A DNA stretch of 64,000 nt from Cynocephalus volans (taxonomy: Eukaryota; Chordata; Mammalia; Dermoptera; Cynocephalidae), in NCBI RefSeq assembly GCF_027409185.1, contig NC_084461.1, positions 188,578,001-188,642,000 of the forward strand, written 5' to 3'. The stretch's first letter is position 1; each line of letters begins with the position of its first letter. Of the stretch, positions 22,175-33,729 are shown piece after piece. The notes under the pieces are model-generated. The model saw only the letters and a list, made by a program, of their open reading frames with translations, did no database searches and was not told the DNA's origin. Both the position numbers and the translations under genes were made by a program.

Positions 22175-22540
22175 TTTAGCCATGTCTTCCTTCAGTTTCC
22201 CCTGTACACATCCCCTGTGCATGCCCTGCTCCCCCTGCCTGTGACACTCTTCCCACTCTTCCTCCTGTCAACTCCTCCTTGACCCTCACAGATTGCTTAA
22301 TGTCACTTTCTCTGGACAGCTTCCCTGTTCCTCTTTGTACAACCCTAAGGTCCATGGTCCCATCTCTGCAGCACTTGTGAACATGGTGGGTGTCAGCCAT
22401 AGTTCTATGGGTTACTGATTAACACCTGCCTCTTTCTGTGGACTCTAAGAGCAGCTTGTCCCCAGAACTGAGCAGCAGAGGGCAGAGCACATAGTAGACC
22501 CTCAAAAAATATTGGTCAAATGAACAAACAGGAATGGATG
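22175..22540 (+). repeat. L2 LINE 3' end (resumption)
   Basis: cctgctccccctgcctgtga, ctcagattgc-like tail text and the terminal gagcacatagtagaccctca with caaaaaatattggtc show the L2 3' end. It continues the copy broken at 21366. Confidence 0.75.
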
Positions 22541-22554
22541 TGAGTGTAGTGGGA

Positions 22555-22868
22555 CTGTTTTTGCATATTTATTTGTGTATGTCTGCATCTTTATGTATAT
22601 GTGTCTTTGAGTATGTTTGTAGGTATTTGCATGTTTATGTGTTTGTCTGTGTCCTTGTATGTGCATCTTGGTGTGTTTCTGTATGTGTGTGTGTCTGAGT
22701 GTATCTTTGTGTCTATGTCCTTCTTGAGTGTGTCTTTGAATGCGTGCCTGTGTGTCTGCATCCACACATGGGTATGTCTGTGTGTGCGTGCATGTATGTC
22801 AGTGTGTGTCTTTGTCCACATGTGCACCTTAGTGTGTCTCTGTGTGTTTATGTTTGTGCACTTATGCT
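22555..22868. repeat. Degenerate TG-rich simple array
   Basis: About 310 bases of mixed tgtgt, tgtct and tgtatg units with no fixed period. It yields long low-complexity frames on both strands (Cys/Val-rich and His/Thr-rich), which are not genes. Confidence 0.9.
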
Positions 22869-23119
22869 TCTGGGCAGAGCTCCTTTCAGTGTCTCCTTGC
22901 CATGCAATTATTTTTTGACTAGTTTGGTGTAGCATTTAATGATTTCCCTAAAGCTAAGCATGGCCCCCTGAGTATTGATCTTACTGCAGTGGAAGTGACA
23001 CTGGGTACTGCAGGGCCAGTGGCGGGTGCTACCTTCTCGGAATTGGCTGCTGCACCTATCATGCCTCCCCTAGCCTTGACTTAGTCCCTTAGGGAAATAC
23101 CAGGTTGGTAGCTTGGTGC

Positions 23120-23318
23120 AGGGGCAGAGTGGGACTGCCCACCAGACAGACTGGCTCTGCCCTCCCCAGCTGCTTTCCCTCTCTGTGCCTCAGTTTCTTC
23201 ATCTGTGAAATGGGGGTAGCAATAATAGTCACTTCATGGGGTCTCAGCATGGAGAAAATGAGATAATTCATGAGAAGGGCTCAGCATGGTGCCTGGCACA
23301 CACCAGGTGCTCCATAAA
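23120..23318 (-). repeat. MIR SINE
   Basis: tctgtgcctcagtttcttca, ggggtagcaataatagtcac and gtgcctggcacacaccaggt in antisense order. Confidence 0.88.
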
Positions 23319-23342
23319 TTTTTTTTTTTTTTTTTTTTTTTT
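23319..23342. repeat. T24 homopolymer
   Basis: Twenty-four consecutive T abut the end of the MIR. Homopolymers of this length are prone to assembly error. Confidence 0.95.
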
Positions 23343-23639
23343 GCCTGCTTTTATACTCTCTCCCCATTATCTCTTGCCTCAGCAGTGAGAGAGATGGTTT
23401 TAGGCTGCAGCATGGAGGGAAATGACTAAGAAACTCTCTCCTGTCAAGGGGGCCTTTCCACATGACTGCTCTGGGGCCATCCATGGGCTGCACAACAGCT
23501 CTAGTGAAAGCAACCTGTTAACCCACAGGTGCCCAGAGAAGTTCCGAGGCTTCCCATGGACACACACAGCATTTCCCCAGCAGAGATGGGATTTAGCCCC
23601 AAGAGTTTCTGACTTCTAGAAATCTGCCAGCTGCTTCTG

Positions 23640-23960
23640 TAGTCTCCAGCCTTAGGTCTCTGTCTCACTACCCCCACCCCCACATCCTTCCTATCCCCAA
23701 ACTGCCACACTCCTCACAGTTCCCAGCCTTTGCTTTTGCTGTTCCCTCTGCCTGCAACACTGTTCCCTTTGCTCTTTGCAGGCCCCAGCCCTTGTGCTGG
23801 GTTGGGTGCCTTCTTCTACCTCCCACTTGGACATTTCTGACCTGGGCTGCTTTCCACCCCACCAGGTGATTCCCTGGTTCTTTGTTGGTCTATTCCATCA
23901 GATGGTAAGCTCATTTACTCTACATTGAAGCTGCAGTACCTGGTGTGGTGATTGGTGAGT
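23640..23960 (+). repeat. L2 LINE fragment
   Basis: ttgctgttccctctgcctgc, acactgttccctttgctctt and gatggtaagctcatttactc follow L2 sense order but are diverged. Confidence 0.6.
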
Positions 23961-24310
23961 GCAGAATGCCTGGTGGCCTGATCAGTGGTCACATTTTAAA
24001 AACTCAGATCCCTGGCTCTCTCTTCAGCAGGAGGGCTGGTGTCCCTGGGCCTGCACAGGGCTAGGTAATGGGGGCATGGGTTTCACATTGTGCACAGCCC
24101 CTACTCAGCCCAGTCCTCCTGTAGGTGTGGCTCCCATAGGTGTGTGACTTGTTTCAGGGATCAGCTGTGCCGATTGATTTTGTGACTGATGTGGAGGTGA
24201 TCCTGTCTTCTCTGACCTCAGCGTAACCATTCCATAAATGGGAAGACTTTGTATGAACTTTCAAGAATGAGAGGAGCTCTGAAGGTTTTTTTAAAAAATT
24301 TTATTTATTT
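23961..24310. other. Unique intron
   Basis: Nothing recognised. Confidence 0.4.
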
Positions 24311-24319
24311 TTAATTTAA

Positions 24320-24530
24320 CAAATTCTCACCAAGGGTGGTAAGTGCTTCCTAAATACCATCATTTAAATGATTTAATTTCCATAACAACTCTAAGGTGTA
24401 GACACTGTTAATATTCCCATTTTGTAGAGGAGGAAGCTGAGGCACAGAGAGGTTAAGTGACTTATCCAAGGATCACGCAGCAGAGCCAGGCAGTGTCACT
24501 CCAGAGTCTGTGTTCATAGGCTGTCCTGCC
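24320..24530 (+). repeat. MIR SINE
   Basis: ggaagctgaggcacagagag, gttaagtgacttatccaagg and cactccagagtctgtgttca. Confidence 0.9.
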
Positions 24531-24534
24531 TCTT

Positions 24535-25690
24535 GTTATTTCTGTTAATATCCAAAGCAAGGATTATGTATAGTTGGGAAGGGGCTATTATGTCTAGGTT
24601 CCCCCTTTCCTCCCCAGAAACCACTATATGTGCGGGTTTGCTTGTAAAATTCTTATGTGATGGTGGGTTGCTTGCAGTGAACTGTGCTGCCTGCAGGAGT
24701 CGGGGGACCTGGGCCAGGATTCCTGTGAGTGGGCACCAACAAGCAGCTGAGACGTCAGGGTCCCAGGGACCAAGGTTGGAGCCAGTCACCATAGAAGGAG
24801 ATGCTGGGAGGGGCCAGGCTTATTTTCTGCCCTTTATAAACTGAGGTAGCTGGACCCTGGGCCCCTTGGGTGAGAAGCCTGGGGGCCTCTCTGAGCCAGC
24901 CCCATCCCTCAGAGGACATCCTCTTCAGCCTCTGTGAGCAAGGGGGTTGGTCCCATGGCCCGTGGCCTACTTTATGAAATTCATCTCCGGAAAAAATTAT
25001 TCTCCAAGCAGAGCAGAGCATCTTGGCATTTTGTGGTGGGTGAGGCCTGCTGAGGCCTTCCGCTTCCCCAGAGTGGGGAAGAGAGGAATCCAGGCCAAGC
25101 TCCTGCTTCCTCTTTGGCAGCCAAGGCAAGGGGTCCTGGAGAAGACAGCCCCTCAGCCTCCAGCCCCCCTGAGCTGCCCCAGCTGCCTCATCAATGCACA
25201 TCTCCTATACCCTGCCCAGGATGGCACCTTTAACAGGTTGGGGCTGGCCTGGCCACCCAGCAGGTAAGTGGGCTTGGGCCAGAGTATAATTTGTTTTTGT
25301 GGGATATATCAACAAGCTGCCCTAATTACACACCTTACCAATGAGAATCAAACCACTTTCCTGGGAGTCATGTGGATCTGAGCCTAGCTCTGCCATGGGC
25401 AGGTCACTCAGCTGTGTGGGGGTCTCAATTTTGTCTTCCACAGTATGGGGCTGCCGTATTCTTCCCCTCCATGGCTAGGTCATGTAGTCTGCTGTGCCCT
25501 ACCTGCTCCCAAACACAGTAGGCTCTTGGAGAACTCGGGGACTGTTGAGATCTGAGGCAGAGACCAATCATGGCTTTCCTTGGGAGAAGCTTTGGTCACG
25601 GGTGGTCAGACCCATCGAACTTTTTCTCACGCTGGGCCTCTTGGATGGGTCTATGAGGAAAGGGGTATGTTGGGGATGAGGATAGTTCTT
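24535..25690. other. Mostly unique intron, one MIR remnant
   Basis: A worn antisense MIR lies at about 25365-25440 (gagcctagctctgccatggg). The 148-codon minus frame at 24755-25201 has no recognised domain. Confidence 0.4.
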
Positions 25691-25694
25691 AAAT

Positions 25695-26165
25695 TGTGTG
25701 GCTGTAGCAGTCATTTATTGCTGTGTAACAAGCCACCCCAAACTTAGCAGGGTGAACTCTGTGAGTCTAGAATTAGGACAGAGCCCATGTGAACCAGCTT
25801 GTCTCCCTAAGAGCTGTGGCTTCATCTGGGAAGATTCAAAGTTTGGGGGTAACTTGATAACTCGCACACCTTGTGGTGGATGCTGGCTGCTGGCTGGGAC
25901 CTCAGCTACCTGAGAGAACACCAGGAACATGTGGCCTCTCCCTGTGGTCTCTCTGTGTGGGCTCCTTTGGGCTTCCTCACAGCATGGCCACTGGGTTCTC
26001 AGAATGAGCATCCTGAGATAGCAAGGTAAAAGTGAAGGCTTTCTCGTGCTCTAGCCTTGGAAATTGCTAGCAACACTTCCATCTGCTCTGCTGGTCAAGG
26101 TAGCAACAAAAGTTTGTCCAGGTTCAAAGAGATCCCAACCACCACTCAATGAGAGGAGTGTCAGG
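25695..26165. repeat. Old interspersed repeat, family unassigned
   Basis: Opens gcagtcatttattgctgtgt with aacaagccaccccaaactta, a start phrase common to many mammalian copies. I cannot name the family with confidence. Confidence 0.5.
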
Positions 26166-26277
26166 GTCACCTTGCAAGAAGCCTGAATGGTGAGAGATAT
26201 TGTGGCAGCCATTTTTGGAAAAGACAGACTGCTACAGTAAGGGTGATATGGTGGTGACTCAGTGATTCAGGACCGAG

Positions 26278-26566
26278 TGACAGGCTATGAAGGGAGCGGG
26301 TGTAACAGGAAGTGGCGGAGTAGGAGAATAGGTGTGACAGGAGGCTATGTGGGGTGAATGGGTATGACAGGAAGTGGCCAAGTAGGGAGTGTGACAGGAG
26401 TTTGTGTGTGAGGAGAGTGAGTGTGACAGGTAGTTGCCGAACTAGAGTGCGTGTGACAGGAGGCTGTGTGAAGAGAGTGAGCATGACAGGAAGTGGCCGA
26501 ACAGAAATGTGTGTGACAGGAGGTTGGATGAGGGGAGTGGGTGTGACGGGAAGTGGCCAAGCGGGG
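26278..26566. repeat. Minisatellite, 59-62 bp units in two half-units
   Basis: Units start at 26303, 26365, 26424 and 26484, with a fifth partial unit at 26544 and a half unit before the first; lengths are 62, 59, 60 and 60. Each unit has two halves, one beginning tgacaggaagtggcc and one tgacaggaggctgtgtg, so tgacagg recurs about every 30 bases. Because 60 divides by three, open frames on both strands show 20-residue periodicity. Confidence 0.92.
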
Positions 26567-26860
26567 AGATCTGGCTTTGCCAGAGCGTGCTTTCATAGAA
26601 GTGGGCCTGTGGACGACAGCACCATCTTTCCTCATTTCCTAAGCTGCCCCCTTAAGGGCCTCAGGGTGACCAGGCCAATCCCAAGATGGGGACCCAGGCC
26701 CGCCAGTACCCTCCTTACCCCCTGCCCAGCCTCTGCCGTCTTCCTCTCTTCCTGTAGGCCCCACGCTCCCCACTCCCACCACCGCCCCTCCTTCCAGAAA
26801 GAGCGACTCCCACCTCAACAGCCTGGAAGCGCTCCAACTACTGCTCCAACTACCGTACTT
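26567..26860. other. Unique G+C-rich intron
   Basis: No repeat recognised. Frames running from the minisatellite into this stretch are not credible genes. Confidence 0.4.
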
Positions 26861-26864
26861 TTCT

Positions 26865-27560
26865 TCAAATAAAAGCAGCTAATTAACATTATTCTTTAAT
26901 TATTGCCTTTATCAACAAGGGGTCTGATTTGTACCAGCAGGATAGTTGCTTTCCCTTAAACTACCCAAGTGAATGCTTCAGTTCCTGGTGCTTTTGAAAT
27001 GAATTTGATGTCATCTGCCCAGAGTCACTTAATGGGGACGCCTGGGTAATGACTGAACGAGCTAACTCCGTTAGCAGCCCTGGAAGCATGTAATTTGGCC
27101 CCTCAGGCAACAGCACTTTTGAAATCTCTGGATAGTTTTGAACTCACTGTTCTTAATTAAATATGCAATTTTTCACGGTAACCAGGTTAATTCTTTTGTG
27201 TTGTGTTGTAATACTGTTAGGAATTTTCATAGTTCTTATTAAACATTATTCAGGCATTGTGAATTCCATAATTAAAAAAAATGAAAAGAACAAAGCTTGA
27301 TTCACTCCTTTCTTTTCCCTGGCTAATTTATCAAATGAATTTTGCAAATTTTTCTTTCTGTCCCCAGACAGTGTGGCAAGTGTTTTAAAGGGGAAGGATT
27401 TAATTGCCCTGTAGGGATTGGCTGGTTATGAAGGATTTGGCTGTTTGATTAGTAAACCCAGTTGGGAATGGTCTAATGCTCCATGATCTTAAAAATTGTC
27501 TGATTGTACTCTCTCCAAGGAGGCCTCTCTTTTCGTTATGTAGAGCATCAGCTTCACACA
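26865..27560. promoter_or_regulatory. Candidate enhancer, largest repeat-free A+T island
   Basis: Almost 700 bases without any recognised repeat. It contains agctaattaacattatt (26877-26893), ctttaattattgcctttatc, gttcttaattaaatatgcaa (27150-27169), acggtaaccaggttaattc and ccataattaaaa. The density of homeodomain TAATTA cores next to ATGCAA-type POU half-sites is typical of neural enhancers. Function is inference. Confidence 0.45.
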
Positions 27561-27674
27561 AGTGTGATTATTAGGTAGTGAGGAAAGGGAGAGAAAAAGA
27601 CCTGACTTTAAATTGGGGATCTTGGGAGATTTCTACCCCATTTCCCTGGCTGTGGGGGGGAAGGGAGAACACAG

Positions 27675-27713
27675 GAGAGAGAGAGAAAGAGAGAAAGAGA
27701 GAGAGAGAGAGAG
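27675..27713. repeat. GA/GAAA microsatellite
   Basis: Interrupted gagaga and gaaaga units. It produces a Ser/Leu-alternating run in the 209-codon minus frame at 27608-28237. Confidence 0.9.
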
Positions 27714-28654
27714 CGCAATTCCCAAATCTCAGGTTCAGGAGAGGGTGGAGGAGGGTGGCTGAGAGCGTGGGGCCCAAGGGGATGTTTTACTGCATCCTTG
27801 CAGATAATGGCACATGCCACACTGGCCAGCTGGAGAGGGCACTTATAAGCCAAGGAGGCCCCTCTTTGCAGGGCTTCTGGATCAGGGACATAGAGGAGGG
27901 ATGTTTCCATTTCTGAAATTTGGGCCTGGTCTCTGAAAAATGTGCAGCCCTCCCATCCCCAATGAGTGTGATGGGTGGTGGGTGGAGAAGACCATGCCCC
28001 ACAAATGTCCTTGATAAGGCAGAGAAAGCCAGACCCTCCCAGTGAGGACCACTGCCTGATTCTTGGACCTTTTTGTTTCCAATGAGGGAAACAGTGTGCC
28101 TCAGTTTTCCCCATCTGCAAAATAGGGCAAGTGACTTCCACCCTTTTCTTGCTTTCTAGGTACCTCTGTCTCAGCTTTCTGTATCCTAGAGGTGAGGTGG
28201 AGGATAAAGTAGGAGAGGGTGGCGGGGGCCAGGTCATGCGGGGCCTTGCGGGCCATGGTCAAGAGTTGGGATTTTTTTCTAAGGACAAAGCTCCTTATAT
28301 AATAGAAGAAGGGAGGGATGACTTGGAAGGGGTATTACCAAAGAGAGGGTGGTTGGGGGGACTTAGCCCTGGCTGGGGATGAGCAGGAGGGAGCCTTTGT
28401 GTCAGAAGGTGGGCTCTGCCAAGCATCCCCTGCCTGCCCCTACTAGACTTAGTGTCTTCAGTCCTGAGCTCTAGGAATCTCCCCACCTTGCAATCCTGAC
28501 CCACATGGTCTTTCCAGCAGGTCATAGGGGCATCCTTGAGAAATTGTGACCGGGATGTAGCAATGACTTAAGTTAGGTCACGTGGCAATGCCCTTGCTTA
28601 ATTCTGTGGTTAAAACCAAAAGTCTTGGACTCTGAGCTCCACCTTGAGTGATCT
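27714..28654. other. Mostly unique intron with short L2 and MIR scraps
   Basis: 28225-28290 carries ggccaggtcatgcggggcct, antisense L2. A worn MIR arm (tgcctcagttttccccatct) is at 28095-28130. Confidence 0.5.
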
Positions 28655-29115
28655 TCATAAAAATACTAAGTCAGGTCATCATACCCTCTACTCCACTTAA
28701 AAACTTTCAGTGGCTCCCTATTGCTAATGGAGTGAAGTCCAGACTTTTATCTTGGCTTACAAGGCCTGTCGCGATCACCTCCCACCCTCATCCAACTCCA
28801 TCATCTCATCTCTTACTAGACTTCCTTGTCTCCAACTCCCCCAGGCAGACTTAAACCTTTACCCAGCCCCTAAGTGCCTCATGCTTTCTTACCTCCAGAC
28901 CTTAGCAAATGCTGTTCCCTCTGCTTGGAACTCTCTTCTGCCAAACCTCCTGCCTGGGTTAGGGGCTCCCCACAAAATTACACACATCCCAGTTGATTGG
29001 GATTGCTAGCCATGCCTTTTTGTTTTATGACCCACAAGGGCAGCGTTTGTGTCTGTCTTGCTGGCTCTTGTTGTAAGCACAGAGCTTGGCACATATTAGA
29101 TGCTCAATAAGTCTC
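28655..29115 (+). repeat. L2 LINE 3' end, long copy
   Basis: Sense L2 over about 460 bases: aaactttcagtggctcccta, cagaccttagcaaatgctgt, tccctctgcttggaactctc, then cacatattagatgctcaata. Confidence 0.9.
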
Positions 29116-29261
29116 CACTGATGGTACCACATTTCTGATGCTCCCAGAGTTTCAGGGAGCAGGTGTCTCACTCCTCAACTTGCTGGACCTCAGTATGAAG
29201 CAGGATTTCCCTTTGCTTCGAAGATGCTGAAAGGAGCAAATTCCACTTCCCCCAGGCCTGG

Positions 29262-29284
29262 CCTGGCCCGGCCCGGCCCGGCCC
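29262..29284. repeat. Short CCCGG/CCTGG pentamer repeat
   Basis: Four to five copies of cctgg then cccgg units. Confidence 0.8.
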
Positions 29285-29747
29285 AGCCTAGCCTGCAGCT
29301 CTGGAAGGTTCTGTTGGAACCGACAGCATCTGTGAAGTGAGGACAAGACAGAGCCACTTCTCCAAGTGTCAAGGACAGAGTTAGGCTGTGGGGGCTACCC
29401 TCAGGATCAGAAAGAGGGGAGACCTGGCCCTCCTCCCCCTTTCTCCCTTTTATTAGCTTAATCCTCCAAATGGCCAGGTGCCAGGGATAAAGACAAAGGG
29501 AAATGACATAGTTATCTTCCCTCCAAGAGGAGTAAGAGGCCTTCAGACAGGAAGCGAGCAGCAACACTTGCCACTTGTCAGCCTTGGGATGCCACAGCCT
29601 GTCCTGCTGCCCCTTCCCCAGGTCTGCTGTGGGAGGTTTCCCTGCTGTGGCCGTGGCTGTGGCTATGCAGGGGCCGCCAGTCCCTGCTTGGTGAGGCTCT
29701 GCTGCTTGGCGACCCTCAGACCCAAAGCATCCTCAGACACATGTGCG

Positions 29748-29754
29748 TGCACAC

Positions 29755-29787
<33 letters not shown>
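29748..29787. repeat. (CA)n microsatellite
   Basis: About 40 bases of ca with cg-bearing interruptions toward the right. Confidence 0.95.
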
Positions 29788-30434
29788 GAGGATAGAGGAG
29801 GCATGGCTACCCAAGCCTGCATCCCAGGGTCCCTGCACACACCGGCCCTCCCTTCTTCCTATTTTTATTCCTGTTTGAGTTGTTAGGGAACAAACAGGAG
29901 CTGAGAAAAGCTTTTTGGGATTTGGGGTGGGGAGACAGGCACAGGTCACAGAAGGATTTGGGGGGAATCCCATGACTGCAAAAGAAAGAAGGGATTTAAA
30001 AAATTAATTTCGTATTATGAAAGTCACGTCGCCACATTATCGGAGGGCTTTGAAAATAGAGAAAAGAGGGAGGAAGACGTTGAGAACACAGTCCCTGTTG
30101 GCATTTCAGTGTGTTTCTGTCCACTCTTCTTGGTCTGTCCCCATAAGTACATCCAATTCTGCATCATGGTCTTTTCACATAACGCCCCTGTTGGATGTTT
30201 CCACGGCATTTTGCTGTTTTCAGAGCAAGCGTTTTTGTCAGCCTAATGTCCTATGAAGTGAATGGATCACTCTCCACTCAGCCTGGCCCTGGCTCTAGCC
30301 CTGGGCATCTCTGGCTTTTTTGCTTTTAAACGCTGCAGTGATGGAAATACCACAGTCATGGTTTTACGCACTTGGCCCTGTTCTCAGCAGGGAGGGATGG
30401 AGGGCCCTCGTGGCAGGAACATCAGGCACACCTG

Positions 30435-30630
30435 TGTTCAAATATTGCTCCTGCCCAGGAGACTTCCACCCGTGCACCCGCTCTGTGCCTCAGCTTCCTC
30501 GTCTGTGAAATGGGTACCCTCGCAGCCCCACTCACAGGGAGTGTGGCTGGGGTTAGATGAGTGAATTAACTGAGGTGTTTAACTTGGGACTAGCATACAG
30601 CAAGCACCCATTAAGTGTGAGCACCTCGTG
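30435..30630 (-). repeat. MIR SINE
   Basis: ctctgtgcctcagcttcctc, gtctgtgaaatgggtaccct and actagcatacagcaagcacc. Confidence 0.85.
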
Positions 30631-30639
30631 TCTTATTCG

Positions 30640-31030
30640 CTGCTCTTCCCCCAGCAGTCATGCTATTGTGTGGTGGGTGCTCACCCCATCCTTGTTGAAT
30701 GGATTTGGTGGCACGCAGGTGCGTCTCTGCCTGTGCTGGTACATACGCCTCTATTAGGGACTCGTGTGGAGCTACAGATGTGTGCATGTGTGCACATGTA
30801 CACACTCACTCAGCCAAACCAAAGGGAGTGCACAGGGCCATCCTGGCTGAGGGTCCGTGAGCATTTTATTGTGATTAAGTATTTATCTGGGGCTTGCCAT
30901 GTGAACATGGCACTTCACAGTATATAAAATGATGTCACATAAAAAAGGCCTGAAAAGCTGTGAAGGCGAACTCAACCAAGAAGCAGCTGACATCGAGGAA
31001 GCAGAGTGGGGAGGGGGTTCGGGTGAGGGA
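30640..31030. other. Unique intron
   Basis: Short TG/CA-rich spots near 30780-30810 only. Confidence 0.4.
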
Positions 31031-31034
31031 ACTC

Positions 31035-31545
31035 AGTCATTTAATCAGTCATCCATTTAACAAGTATCTATCCAGCACCTACTATGTGCCAAGCCCTGGG
31101 CTGGAATACCCTGGTGATGAAAACGGACATGCTCTCTGTCCTCACGGTGCCATTGGTCTCCATGGTGTTTAGAAGTAAAATCCCTTAAGAGACCAATATT
31201 AATCAAATAATCATACACATTTGAAATTGCAAACCCTGCTGAGGGCTGCAGAGAAAATGAGCTGGGAATGATGACATTGTATAACAGGAACCAGATGTAG
31301 CCTGGAAGTCAGGGAGGGACTCTTGAGTTAGCTAAGTGAACAGGGGGCATAATAGTCCAGTCAGGGGAAAAGAGTACATGTGTAAAGGTCCTGGGGTGAG
31401 AAGATGCACCTCTGGTCACACCTCTGGCTCTAGAACATGAAAGGCAGCCAGTGTGGCTGGAGCACAGGGTGAGGGGCAGAGAGGTGGGGTGTGGCTGATG
31501 AGGGTGGGCAGGGCTGGCTCAAGAGAGGCTTATAGGCCCTTCTGA
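31035..31545 (-). repeat. L2 LINE 3' region, long copy
   Basis: Antisense L2 in order: gcacctactatgtgccaagc, tctctgtcctcacggtgcca, gtgtaaaggtcctggggtga, gccagtgtggctggagcaca. Confidence 0.9.
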
Positions 31546-32285
31546 GGTCCTTATCCTGAACAGAAGGGAACCGTGGCTGTGGAGGTTTGGGGGTGGGGAT
31601 TGGAAGAGGAGGAGGATTGGAAGCATTTGAGTCTGGGGTTGGGAGAAGTGGCAGACAAGGAAGGTCAGCTTCTTCCACCGTATCCTCTGGCCCAAGACCG
31701 CATGCTTGGCCTCTCTGGGCATCCAGGAAATCCCCAATCTATGGGATGGAGCAGGCTAAGGTAGGGACAGGAATAAAGCAATTTCCCTGGACAGATGGGG
31801 AGGGGACTGGGAGTGGGCCTTACTGCCTTCAAATATATGCTTCCTTTCTGTCATTTATTATTTACCTAGGGGCTTGTGAAAAAGAGAAAGATCCAAAAAA
31901 AAAACCAAAACAAAACCCAAATCCAGCATCGCTCCAGGCATGCAGCCTGAGGAAACAAGTATTTTTTCCTCCAGTGTTTGTGCGTGTGTGAGTGTGCGAA
32001 ATGCTGTGCTAACACTTTAGGCCCCGCCAGCACAGGGAGCTTTGGCCTTTGGGACTGTCAGGAGGGGGGCACCATCGTCCCCCACAGCCCCAGTGAAGGC
32101 TGGCATGGCAGGGCCCCAACTCTGCTAAGGGATGGGCTCCTGTTTCTCATCTGCTTTGTGTTCTGGTAACTCAAGCATGGCCCGCCTGGGGGCTGGAGGG
32201 TCTCAGACAGGCTGGCTTCTGGAATGGTGAAATTCCCAAATGAGAGGTTGGAGGCAGGGAGTCCAAGGGATTTGGCGGCCGCCCC
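31546..32285. other. Unique intron
   Basis: An A/C-rich run at 31895-31920. No repeat family or exon recognised. Confidence 0.4.
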
Positions 32286-32470
32286 TGCATAGTGATATTC
32301 TGTGCCTCACACATTCTTATTAGCATCGTAATCGCTCCACAATACTGATTCATTATCACACTCTGAGCTGCAGACTGAGGCAATGGGGTTTAATAGTTCC
32401 ATATGAGCCATTCTGGGCTGTTGAGTAAATATTGCTCATTCTGAAAAATTGGGTAAATGTGTGTTTACGC
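32286..32470. promoter_or_regulatory. Candidate conserved islet
   Basis: Repeat-free, with ttattagcatcgtaatcgct, ctgattcattatcacactc and gagtaaatattgctcattc. Texture suggests a conserved element; unproven. Confidence 0.35.
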
Positions 32471-32835
32471 TGTCAACGAGCGAGGCACCAGCCAAGTAGG
32501 TAGTTGGTGTCTGGATCAGTGCCAGGCAGGGTGGTGGGGACCGGAGGGGCGGGGGTTGCACACTCTGAGAAATGTCCAGATCATGCTGGCTGGCCTGGGA
32601 AATATTCTTCTGGACACGGAGAGTGAGATTAGGAAAGGGATTTCACCCCACAGTCAGGGTAGAATGTGCCTTATGTTTCTTGTGCATGTGGAAATGGCTT
32701 GGGATGTGGGGGCAGGAAAGACTGTGGGCCTTCCAAATTTGTGTGGACAAGTGATTAGATTCAGAACTAGTGGGCCTGGTTACTAGGGGCAGCAGGAGGC
32801 AACTGGCTGGGGGTAAATGTGCAGGTGGGAGGATT
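32471..32835. other. Unique intron
   Basis: Nothing recognised. The 109-codon frame at 32457-32786 has no domain. Confidence 0.4.
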
Positions 32836-32839
32836 CTAC

Positions 32840-33040
32840 TCAGGGGTCCTTGCTGTGCCACTTGCTAATTGTGGAACCCCAGGCAGGTTACTTGCAGCCT
32901 CTGCAGCCTCACTTTTCTCATCTGTAAAATGGGGGTGATGAAAGAACTTTCTTGAGGGTCATTGTGGGATTTAAACAAGCATAGACTTATAAAGTGGAAA
33001 TGGTGTCTTGTATCCTGTGCTAGAAATATTAGTAATTAAC
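32840..33040 (-). repeat. MIR SINE
   Basis: gtgccacttgctaattgtgg, cctcacttttctcatctgta and aaatgggggtgatgaaagaa. Confidence 0.88.
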
Positions 33041-33299
33041 ATGATTCTGGTGTAGCATGGAGAGAAAGTTTGCATTTAGATCTGGCTGTGACAGGAATTC
33101 TTTGACTAAGAATCTGATGAAAACTTCTGAAGAAAACTATGGATCATCTCTTCAGAAACGTGATAGACACACTGCATTCTGCATATAGTTTCAGGGGGTT
33201 GTAGGATCCCCTAAATATAGCCATGTACCCCAAGTTAAGAGCTCCTAATTTCTATCATGATCACCTTGCTCTGGAGTGGAAGTAAGGCATAGGATTTGC

Positions 33300-33515
33300 A
33301 ACCTTCTAGAACTGAGTTTCAGCCCGAGGCCTGGGTTTCATTCTGGCTCTACCTTGGATTTGCTGTGTGAAGTTGGACAAGTGAAGCCCCATCTCTGATC
33401 CTCAGTCATATACCTGATGTTGAGTTCTTCATATGGAAAGGACTTGAATTAAAACATCTGGGCCCAATGCCTGGTGCACAGTAGGTCCTCAGTAAATATC
33501 ACCATCACTCCTCTT
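33300..33515 (-). repeat. MIR SINE
   Basis: attctggctctaccttggat, ggacaagtgaagccccatct and atgcctggtgcacagtaggt. Confidence 0.85.
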
Positions 33516-33729
33516 GATTAAAGATCTAAGAGTTGCTAAGTGTAGACTCTGCCTCTCTGTTTCTTTTATAGTCTGTGTATAACATTCCGTTATTTGAAGT
33601 TCCTGGGCCTGATTCTGCTATTGGGACTGTTGAGTCTCCCACATGGTAGACCAGTTCTCCATGTGTTTTGTAATTTTGGACTAAGAGGTCATTTTAGGCA
33701 GGATTGTATCTCTGTGAATTCTGTATGAC

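Larger units (their letters stand above)
29116..30434. other. Mostly unique intron
   Basis: Apart from the pentamer repeat and the CA repeat listed separately, no family is named. 30100-30250 (cacataacgcccctgttgga) has the texture of an old L1 3' end but is too worn to call. Confidence 0.35.

Noticed and set aside
22591..22935. 114-codon His/Thr-rich minus frame with apparent repeats.
   Set aside because: Translation of a degenerate TG/CA simple array.
27608..28237. 209-codon minus-strand frame.
   Set aside because: Part of it is a Ser/Leu alternation from a GA microsatellite and it crosses an L2 scrap. No domain.
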